64,000 nucleotides of DNA, from assembly GCA_964445815.1 (NCBI GenBank), contig CAYULW010000003.1, positions 496,001-560,000 of the forward strand. The letters run 5' to 3'. This document shows positions 27,547 through 34,319 of the stretch, one piece after another (the first letter of the stretch is position 1; each line of letters opens with the position of its first letter). The translations under genes and the position numbers were made by a program. This stretch comes from CAYULW01 sp964445815. Its GTDB lineage: Bacteria; Bacteroidota; Bacteroidia; Flavobacteriales_E; Vicingaceae. The notes beneath the pieces were generated by a model. The model searched no databases and was not told the origin of the DNA. It was given only the letters and a program-made list of their open reading frames with translations.

Positions 27547-29040
27547 TCAGAGTTTAAATCCCATGACCAATACATCGTCTACCTGCTCTGCATCTCCCAT
27601 CCATCGATAGAACTCTTCTTCTAACTCCTTTTTTTGTTTTGACATTTCAAGATGCGAAATAGACAAGATAAATCGACGGAAGCGAGAAGTCAAGTACTTC
27701 TTGTTTTTTTCGCCTCCAAATTGATCAGGATAACCATCGGAAAAGATATAGAACTGATCACCTTCTTTGAAGTCGATGTCATGAGAACGGTATTTTTTTC
27801 TTGCAAGCATTGAGCCACCGATAGAGAAACAATCGGCTTTGATTTGTTGAATTTCTCCATCTCTGATAAAAACCAATGGTCTACAGGCACCTGCATAGCA
27901 TAACTTCTGACTTTTTTGATGTATCACACAGAGAGCAATGTCCATTCCGTCCCTAGAGTTTGTATTTTCTCGATCTTGTCTAAGAGAATGAACAACCTTT
28001 GCGTGCAATGCATCCAACACAACCTTAGGATCAGTTGTTTGTTCCTTGCCTATAATATCTTCGAGTAATACAGAGCCTATCATAGACATGAATGCACCTG
28101 GTACGCCATGACCTGTGCAGTCAACACTTGCAATAACAGTAAATTCTTGGATCTGCTTAAACCAATAAAAATCGCCGCTCACTATATCCCTAGGCATAAA
28201 TAATATAAACGATTGAGGTAAGATATCTAATAGTTTAGACTGATCAGGAAGTATTGCTTTCTGTATAGTTTTGGCATAGTGAATACTATCCATGATATCT
28301 CTGTTTTTTTCTTCTAAACTTTTTTTAGACAAGATCAAGTCTTGAGTCAATTTATCCTCTTCAATTAATATAGAACGCACTGCTCTCACCAAGAAGAAAA
28401 CAAGAATTGAAGTAATGAGTAAAGAAATGATGATGTTGATCAGGATTGATGATCTGGCTTCTTCTATGAACTCGTCAAACAAACTGTCACATTGTAGAAT
28501 AGCAATTACCTCCCCTTTTGAGGTTCTAATTGGCGTAAAAGCAGATAACCAATGTCCATTCTCATCTTCATATACACCAACTTTACCACCACTTTCATAA
28601 AGCTCGACGAGTTCTTCAGGAAAATGAGTGTACTCGTGTCTGTAAAACGGTTTTTCAGCTGAACTGACCCCAAAGAAAAAAGTTCCACTTTCTTCTTGAT
28701 AGGTGAGCGAATAAATTTCACTTTTCAGATTATTTTTTTCTTTTATAGCTGCTAGTGATTGATAGATAAGTTTATAGATGGGATCTTGATCTGTGCTTCT
28801 GATTTCATCTATCTTATCGTACCTTTTTAAAAGGTAATCCAATTGATTACCGTCGATGTGAATGGCAGCAGTATTGACTATGGCATCTAATCTGGATAAT
28901 ACCTTTTGCTTATGAATGTCTAACTGCACATAATAACTGTGAAGCAGGAAATATGCAATTAATGCTATTAGAGCAATAAAAAGCAAGAGAAGCACCCTTG
29001 TGCTTCTGTTTTTGAACACTTTTTTTAATAAGTTATTCAT
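27547..29040 (-). CDS. Membrane-bound PP2C/SpoIIE-type protein phosphatase
   Basis: 497 residues from the ATG at 29040; the frame extends to a TTG at 29136 but the N-terminal helix fits the ATG better. Two membrane helices (about residues 13-36 and 205-228) enclose a ~165-residue periplasmic sensor domain. A coiled coil leads to a SpoIIE/RsbU PP2C domain (about 270-497): FMPRDIVSGDFYWF, VASVDCTGHGVPGAFMSMIG, NSRDGMDIALCVI and YIFSDGYPDQFGG. These hold the metal-binding aspartates. Such proteins dephosphorylate anti-sigma antagonists or similar partners. It diverges from the lanthipeptide-like operon and shares its upstream region. Confidence 0.93.
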   Translation of the reverse strand: MNNLLKKVFKNRSTRVLLLLFIALIALIAYFLLHSYYVQLDIHKQKVLSRLDAIVNTAAIHIDGNQLDYLLKRYDKIDEIRSTDQDPIYKLIYQSLAAIKEKNNLKSEIYSLTYQEESGTFFFGVSSAEKPFYRHEYTHFPEELVELYESGGKVGVYEDENGHWLSAFTPIRTSKGEVIAILQCDSLFDEFIEEARSSILINIIISLLITSILVFFLVRAVRSILIEEDKLTQDLILSKKSLEEKNRDIMDSIHYAKTIQKAILPDQSKLLDILPQSFILFMPRDIVSGDFYWFKQIQEFTVIASVDCTGHGVPGAFMSMIGSVLLEDIIGKEQTTDPKVVLDALHAKVVHSLRQDRENTNSRDGMDIALCVIHQKSQKLCYAGACRPLVFIRDGEIQQIKADCFSIGGSMLARKKYRSHDIDFKEGDQFYIFSDGYPDQFGGEKNKKYLTSRFRRFILSISHLEMSKQKKELEEEFYRWMGDAEQVDDVLVMGFKL

Positions 29041-29366
29041 TCCTTCAAAATATAGGCTGACTCTAAAATTAAGTAAATCTAAAGATACGAGGAACCTGTT
29101 AAGCAGCGATGAAAATAAACTGTTTTCGTATTGCAATTGACTTTTGTGTAGTTGAGTCTATATGACAAGTGCAATCAGGTAAAAATACCTGTTTTTATAA
29201 ACAGGCATTTCTCATCTAAAATAACCCATCATAATGATCCACATTTGTTTCGCAACCAAGGATGAAAATTTCGATTGAGTAGCTACTACCTTATCTTCCC
29301 GGTTGTTAAAAGGGGGAATCCGAAAACCCTTCCAAAAGAGTAGGAATCAACTAAAATCAAATTGTT
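29041..29366. promoter_or_regulatory. Divergent upstream region of the phosphatase gene and the RiPP precursor
   Basis: 326 bases without a supported gene. It must hold the promoter for the precursor, whose 5' leader may be up to ~150 bases. It contains overlapping inverted repeats at 29176-29205 and a weaker hairpin near 29309-29329 (AAGGG...CCCTT). No firm promoter boxes were identified. Confidence 0.5.
29176..29205. promoter_or_regulatory. Two overlapping, mutually exclusive inverted repeats
   Basis: CAGGTA-AAAA-TACCTG (29176-29191) and CCTGTTT-TTAT-AAACAGG (29188-29205) share the central CCTG. As RNA only one hairpin could form at a time; as DNA they could be a double operator. The element is centred ~175 bases before the precursor start. 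Confidence 0.5.
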
Positions 29367-29696
29367 ATGAGTAATTCAAGTAATGATTGTTGTTGGATTG
29401 TATTGGCAACCACTGGTTGTTCAACAGATTCAGCTACTTCAAGCGCGGTAGATGCTGCAAAAAGTAATGTGGCAGATGACTGCTGTTGGATTGTATTAGC
29501 AACCACTGGCTGTTCAGATGTTGCAAACAGTGACCTAGCAAGCAACTCCATTGCCGCAAAACAAGCAGTATCAGACGATTGCTGTTGGATAGTGTTGGCT
29601 ACCACAGGTTGTTCTACTGACTCAGTTGCATCTGCCGCAAATGTTGCAGATGATTGCTGTTGGATTGTATTGGCAACTACAGGTTGTTCAACTTGA
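29367..29696 (+). CDS. Multi-core lanthipeptide-like precursor peptide, leader essentially absent
   Basis: 109 residues with four identical 13-residue cores, DCCWIVLATTGCS, at residues 7-19, 38-50, 71-83 and 96-108. They are separated by Ala/Ser/Asp/Asn-rich spacers of 18, 20 and 12 residues. Only six residues (MSNSSN) precede core 1. A TAA four codons upstream in frame (29352-29354) rules out a longer leader in this frame. Each core offers two Thr and one Ser for dehydration and three Cys for thioether formation. The kinase, HopA1-like and LanC genes follow directly, so this is almost certainly the substrate. Cores 2-4 are preceded by V-A/S-D-D. The opposite strand is also open but has no family features. 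Confidence 0.88.
   Translation: MSNSSNDCCWIVLATTGCSTDSATSSAVDAAKSNVADDCCWIVLATTGCSDVANSDLASNSIAAKQAVSDDCCWIVLATTGCSTDSVASAANVADDCCWIVLATTGCST
29385..29690 (+). repeat. Four 39-base core repeats of the precursor gene
   Basis: Repeats lie at 29385-29423, 29478-29516, 29577-29615 and 29652-29690. They encode identical residues but differ at ten of thirteen codons, always silently. Confidence 0.95.
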
Positions 29697-29713
29697 TCCA
29701 CAATCAAAACAAA

Positions 29714-29746
29714 GGGAAGCAATACAATTATTGCTTCTCTTTTTAA
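29714..29746 (+). terminator. Hairpin terminator between precursor and modification genes
   Basis: GAAGCAATA (29716-29724) and TATTGCTTC (29729-29737) form a 9-bp perfect stem with a CAAT loop, followed by TCTTTTT. It starts ~18 bases after the precursor stop and lies ~20 bases before the kinase gene. It probably lets most transcripts end after the precursor. Confidence 0.88.
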
Positions 29747-29764
29747 TTAACCCCAATCAAAGAC

Positions 29765-30880
29765 ATGTATTCCTTAAGCACTATTCAGGATTTTCTACTT
29801 GCTGAGAATCTCATCAACACAGAGACCATTATACTTGGAGATTATGAAGCAACGAGTATAAATCGACGTAATTACAACATACAGATTACAAGTTTAAAAG
29901 AGGAGAATTACTTGATTAAGCAGGTGAGTAACCTAGAATCGGAAAATGCCAATACTTTAAAAAAGGAAGCACGGTTTTACGAGTATTTCGGCAGGCTTAA
30001 CGATGGTCTCAAAACTTATTTGCCAGAGGTAAAGTATGTTGATGTGGACAACATTATACTTGTCATGCAGTATTACAATGACTCTATTCCCTTGTGGAGG
30101 TATTATAATAAACTGAGCATTGATCATTTCCCTATAGAAACAACTAAAGAAATTGGAAGATTGCTTGCTCAAATTCATCGTTCACTTTCAAATAAAGCCC
30201 TGCTTGAGGATCAAAACATTGCCTTCTTAAACGATGAATTGCCATTTATTTTTAACCTGAATAAACCTCATCCCAAGATCTTGTCATATATCACTAAAGG
30301 AGGATATGATTTCATTGAACACTTACAGAACCAGCAAGACATTATGCTTGCGTTTAACAGAATACCACAATTATGGGAAAAGAACTCAATCATACATGGA
30401 GACATTAAACTCGATAACTTTTTGGTGCTTCAACCGGATCATTCCAATAACAGAGACTTAAAGCTTATTGATTGGGAAATGGCTCAAATTGGAGATACTG
30501 CATGGGACTTGGCCGGAGTATTCAACGATTTTATCTTTTGGTGGGTCATTACCATGCCTGATAAATTACCGCCTGAAGAAATGGTGAAAAAGGCAAAATT
30601 TCCATTTCATAAACTACATCCTGCAATCAATGCTTTTTGGAGTACTTACACTTGTACTTTAGACTTAGACCATGAGCATCAGAGAGAACTTCTGGAAAGG
30701 GTCCTGTTGTTTGCCGGATTCAGAGTGCTACAAACAGCTTATGAAGTGGCCTCAAAATTCGATGCCATTCCTTCTATTGCAACAGTATTGTTGAATATGG
30801 GTAAAAGCATCATAAGAAAACCGGAGTTTTCAAAAGAAAAGCTCTTTGGTATCACTGAACCTGAAACATTGACAAGATGA
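29765..30880 (+). CDS. APH-like phosphotransferase of class V-type lanthipeptide biosynthesis (LanK-like)
   Basis: A 371-residue kinase-fold protein of the aminoglycoside-phosphotransferase type. The N-lobe has a possible ATP-binding Lys in NYLIKQV. The catalytic loop HGDIKLDN occupies residues 211-218 (catalytic Asp213, metal ligand Asn218). The metal-binding Asp236 is in LIDWEMAQIGDTAWDLAGV. In class V lanthipeptides (lexapeptide, cacaoidin, pristinin) and in thioviridamide-type RiPPs, an APH-like protein works with a HopA1-like partner to dehydrate Ser/Thr by way of phosphate esters. Here it stands first after the precursor terminator. Its stop overlaps the start of the HopA1-like gene (ATGA). 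Antibiotic phosphorylation is unlikely given the neighbours. Confidence 0.88.
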   Translation: MYSLSTIQDFLLAENLINTETIILGDYEATSINRRNYNIQITSLKEENYLIKQVSNLESENANTLKKEARFYEYFGRLNDGLKTYLPEVKYVDVDNIILVMQYYNDSIPLWRYYNKLSIDHFPIETTKEIGRLLAQIHRSLSNKALLEDQNIAFLNDELPFIFNLNKPHPKILSYITKGGYDFIEHLQNQQDIMLAFNRIPQLWEKNSIIHGDIKLDNFLVLQPDHSNNRDLKLIDWEMAQIGDTAWDLAGVFNDFIFWWVITMPDKLPPEEMVKKAKFPFHKLHPAINAFWSTYTCTLDLDHEHQRELLERVLLFAGFRVLQTAYEVASKFDAIPSIATVLLNMGKSIIRKPEFSKEKLFGITEPETLTR

Positions 30881-31914
30881 AGAATAAATTACACCATGAC
30901 ATCAATGAAGTGTTAAATGCCATTAATCTCTTTTCCGAAACCTCCTATTCCATTAATGGAACAGTAAGAGACCTTTCCAACATAAAGCTGAAGTTAGAAA
31001 ATGGAGAAATATTGCAAGCTGATGATCACAATAAAGCTTCCTTTTATAAAGACATACTCAAGACAGACATCTACAATCAACTGTATAAGAAAGGCAGTTC
31101 TGAAAAGGTATTCATCGATCGAGTAGATTCCGACCGTTTTATGTTTCAGTTATCAAAGGCAAACAATGGAAACGGAACTTGGGAAGATCAGTGGTTTATC
31201 GTGGGTGAGGAGCTAAACACGGAATTAGTTATAGTCAAGAAGAATAAACTCATGTTTTGGGTATCAAAGGATGAGGTCATGTGCAAAGACAACAAGTTTG
31301 AAAGAGGAGCACCCTGTTTAGTAAAAGTTGGAAAAGAAGTTAAAAATCTAAGACCCGGATTCTATATGGCTTTTGGTAATAAAAACAAAGAAGAAGTTTT
31401 AAATTATTCAGATCAACTGACACGTTTTTACTGGCATTTAACTCCTTCTGCTGCCATTAAATATATAGAGCTTATCACAAGTGAACTCAATGCCATAGGA
31501 TGTTGTTTCAGAACCAAAGTGCTTTCCAATGCAAATGCTTACGATAGATCAGATGCCGGGGTGCTTTACTTAGATAAAAGTCAATTATCAATAGCACTTC
31601 CGGTTATTTCAAAGGTTCATGCCATATTAAAGCCTTCGCTAAAGCATAAAACCCCCTTATTCACAAAGACATTGGGTAAAGGGTTAAGTTTTGCAGAAGA
31701 TCCTCAAAATGGTTCTAGCTTTGGCATATCCAGAGCACAGATCATTGCGAATACCTTGTACAACTGTTTTGATAATGAAGTAAAGTCAGAAGAAGTTAAA
31801 GACGAGATATATGCTGCGTTCTACACCCATGGAATTTCACCACAAATGCCTTATAGTTCAGTCCAAAGGCTCAATGAGTACGAGGAAATCCTTAACACAT
31901 TAAACTTAAACTAG
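30877..31914 (+). CDS. HopA1-like phospho-Ser/Thr lyase (LanY-like)
   Basis: 345 residues. The C-terminal half carries the T3SS-effector HopA1 family pattern: RFYWHLTPSAAIKYI, CCFRTKVLSNANAYDRSDAGVLYLD, and GKGLSFAEDPQNGSSFGISR at residues 267-286. HopA1-type proteins in class V lanthipeptide and thioamitide clusters eliminate phosphate to leave Dha/Dhb. The N-terminal ~120 residues are less conserved and may recognise the substrate. The start codon overlaps the kinase stop by 4 bases, implying translational coupling. The LanC gene begins 3 nt after its stop. It is not a secreted effector: no type III apparatus is present. Confidence 0.88.
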   Translation: MKNKLHHDINEVLNAINLFSETSYSINGTVRDLSNIKLKLENGEILQADDHNKASFYKDILKTDIYNQLYKKGSSEKVFIDRVDSDRFMFQLSKANNGNGTWEDQWFIVGEELNTELVIVKKNKLMFWVSKDEVMCKDNKFERGAPCLVKVGKEVKNLRPGFYMAFGNKNKEEVLNYSDQLTRFYWHLTPSAAIKYIELITSELNAIGCCFRTKVLSNANAYDRSDAGVLYLDKSQLSIALPVISKVHAILKPSLKHKTPLFTKTLGKGLSFAEDPQNGSSFGISRAQIIANTLYNCFDNEVKSEEVKDEIYAAFYTHGISPQMPYSSVQRLNEYEEILNTLNLN

Positions 31915-31917
31915 ACC

Positions 31918-33219
31918 ATGGAAATACTTGAAAAAGAGATTGAGAAAGAAACCCTGCTTCAAAAAGCTGAAGTAATTGGAGATCATTTTGTCTCCACAGC
32001 CATTTGGGATAAGAGTAAAACCTACTGCAATTGGTTAGGTGCAAGAGATATTCAAGATAGACAGATTGCAAAATATGCCAATAGAATCTCTGCATTGAGT
32101 CCTGAGTTTTACAGCGGTTCAGCAGGTGTGGCTTACTTTCTTATGGAATTATATGCAGTTAGTCAAAAAGGGGCATACAAAAGGACGGCGATTGCTGCTT
32201 GGTTAAGATCTGCACAATACATGAAAGTCAATGAATTTCCGGCTTCTTCCATTTCATTTTATGCAGGAGAATTAGGCTTGATATACATTGCATACAGATT
32301 CATGGAGATTGCTCCTGAAGTAAAAGAAGAGATCAAAGAACAGTTGGATGGGTTAACTTCTAAATTAGAGCGGGGAATGGCCGTTAATCACTCTTTAGAT
32401 GTGATCGGGGGGAATTCAGGAGCCATTCCTGTTTTACTGCACCTGAAACGGAAGTACGGACTACCAATCTTTGAAAAAACAGCATTAGATTGTGCCAATG
32501 AAATCGTTGAACTGGGCAATTGGAAAGACGATATTTGTGTGTGGTCTTCTCCCAAAGTACATGGTGTAGAGCTAGATACTCCGCCTACAACCGGCTATTC
32601 TCACGGTGCTTCAGGAATAGGTGTGGGGCTCTTGGAAGCCTACCATTTTACCAAAGATAAAAATTATTTAAGGTATGGAAGAGGAGCTTTTGCTTTTGAG
32701 AATGCTCTTTTCAACGAAGAGAAGGGGAATTGGATAGACACCAGATATCCACATAAAAAACGCAACGGTCAAATTACAGGAACATTTCGGGCTGCCTGGT
32801 GCCATGGCGCTCCGGGAATTGCTTTGGCCAATTTAAGAGCCTCTTTTTTAGACGAAGAAAGACGCGATTTTCATCTGAAAATGGCGGGTATAGCGATTGA
32901 GACCACAAAAGCCGCTTTGATCAATAAGATAGAGGAGGAGCCGAACAAAGATGCCACCTTATGTCACGGGATATTAGGCTTGTCAGATATTATCTATACC
33001 TATGCGCAGAAGGTAAACGACCAGAATTTGATGCAATTTTCTGCTGAAATGACCTCCAATTATGTATCTCGTTTTGAAGATGTGATCAGCATGCCATCCG
33101 GAATTGTTGCAGGTGGGTATAGTCCGTCTGTGATGGTAGGGCATGCAGGAATAGGAATTCATTTATTAAGGCTTTATTCAGAGGCAGTGATCAATGGGCC
33201 TCTGATGTTTGTGGTTTAA
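31918..33219 (+). CDS. lanC: LanC-family lanthipeptide cyclase
   Basis: 433 residues forming an alpha/alpha toroid. All residues known from NisC have counterparts: Asp161 (DVIGGNSGA), His229 (YSHGASGIG), Arg291 and zinc ligand Cys295 (RAAWCHGAPGI, same R-x3-C spacing), then Cys349/His350 (LCHGILGL). A last conserved GHAGIGIHLL motif closes the barrel. LanC adds Cys thiols to Dha/Dhb, producing lanthionine or methyllanthionine. It follows the HopA1-like gene by 3 nt and ends the operon. A standalone true LanC with an APH/HopA1 pair differs from the best-known class V clusters, whose third protein (LanX) is only distantly related. No protease or exporter follows. Confidence 0.93.
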   Translation: MEILEKEIEKETLLQKAEVIGDHFVSTAIWDKSKTYCNWLGARDIQDRQIAKYANRISALSPEFYSGSAGVAYFLMELYAVSQKGAYKRTAIAAWLRSAQYMKVNEFPASSISFYAGELGLIYIAYRFMEIAPEVKEEIKEQLDGLTSKLERGMAVNHSLDVIGGNSGAIPVLLHLKRKYGLPIFEKTALDCANEIVELGNWKDDICVWSSPKVHGVELDTPPTTGYSHGASGIGVGLLEAYHFTKDKNYLRYGRGAFAFENALFNEEKGNWIDTRYPHKKRNGQITGTFRAAWCHGAPGIALANLRASFLDEERRDFHLKMAGIAIETTKAALINKIEEEPNKDATLCHGILGLSDIIYTYAQKVNDQNLMQFSAEMTSNYVSRFEDVISMPSGIVAGGYSPSVMVGHAGIGIHLLRLYSEAVINGPLMFVV

Positions 33220-33320
33220 GACATGAGGTAATAACATTCACAAAATCATACCGTCTTTTTAGAAAATAGATTCTGTAATTTTCATTGAATTTACTTTATT
33301 TATAATCTTAATTCTCATAT

Positions 33321-34032
33321 GTGCAATGTTCAATTAGGTGGATAGGTTTAGTAATATTTTTGCTATCCCATCTGATTTCTTATCCCCAAAGTCTTAACAC
33401 TTCATTTCCAATTCATTTTAACTATACGGTTGACGATGGCTTGAATTCCAACTTTATTGTTGACCTCTATAATGATTCACGCGGTTTATTGTGGATCTGG
33501 ATATAGATATTTTTATTGCGGAGTTTGGCTACTATACAGGTGCGTCCGGGACAATTATATCTCAAGCAGGAAACGGAAATGAGGACAGGGCATTTGATAT
33601 TGAAACGAGTGGGACAGAATTATACACTGCCGGTCAATTTGGGAATATAGGTCAACTTCAGTTTCCTACAGCGGGAAATGCTCCTTTAATTCCCAATAGC
33701 AACATCTATGAAACCTACTTTGCAAGACTTGATTTTTCAGGTACTTTCTTCAGAAAAAACGACCTTTTGTAGATATAGAGAATAACACGCGACAGGAATT
33801 ATTAGCTTATCCGAATCCATCCGATGGAAAGGTTACCATTAGAAGTCATCATGAATTGCCATCCTCATTTCGGGTAATTGATATTTCAGGTCGTTTGATC
33901 TTTAAACGAGACAATATATCTGAAGGGTTTTCAGAATGGGAGTTAGACTTAAGTGGTTATCCCGATGGTATCTACTTTATTCAGTCTTCAACTCGTAAAC
34001 AATCCCAAACTTTAAAAGTGGTAAAGCAGTAA
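33321..34032 (+). pseudogene. Chimeric pseudogene: sensor-propeller N-terminus joined to a T9SS protein C-terminus
   Basis: The first part (33321 to ~33495, GTG start) encodes a signal peptide and NYTVDDGLNSNFIVDLYNDSRGLLWI. This is the first blade of a two-component-regulator propeller like the protein at 37798-40449 (NYTVEDGL...). It breaks off near 33495. In another frame, 33491-33772 encodes GASGTIISQAGNGNEDRAF...FARLDFSGTFFRK, a fragment of a secreted repeat protein. A third frame from about 33760 gives LLAYPNPSDGKVTIRS...SGYPDGIYFIQSS, a complete T9SS sorting domain. The last shift falls at an A6 run (33754-33759). It is the result of a deletion joining two genes plus a later frameshift. 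Confidence 0.82.
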
Positions 34033-34052
34033 TTGAAACTCTAATTTAACTG

Positions 34053-34084
34053 AAAAAAGGTAAGCTTCAGCTTGCCTTTTTTTG
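34053..34084 (+). terminator. Terminator after the chimeric pseudogene
   Basis: AAGGTAAGCT and AGCTTGCCTT form a 10-bp stem (one T-G pair) with a TC loop, flanked by A and T runs. It lies ~20 bases after the T9SS stop, as expected for the ancestral gene's terminator. Confidence 0.82.
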
Positions 34085-34319
34085 TAATTATGCTTTGCAT
34101 GAGGCGACCTCTAATCTCTAGCTATTGTTTTCTATTTAAGGTAATGTGCTTATATGTGGTATTAATAAAAGGTAGTTTTATTTACCATAGTATTTGGAAC
34201 AGCTTATTTTATTGATCATGTTGTGAAAGGATTTCATCAACCGAAGTCTAAATTTTAGTTTTATTTTTAAAATCCTGAATTTCGGCAGTACCGATTCGGA
34301 AAAATATAAATCCTTAGTT

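Noticed and set aside
29357..29722. A long open frame on the minus strand across the precursor gene (repeats of EQPVVANTIQQQSS)
   Set aside because: It is the antisense image of the four repeated cores; the silent differences preserve the plus-strand protein, not the minus-strand one, and the terminator and gene order fit the plus strand.
30877..31914. Interpretation of the HopA1-like protein as a type III secretion effector
   Set aside because: No type III apparatus or chaperone is present and the gene is fused by overlap to a kinase and LanC; the RiPP lyase role fits better.
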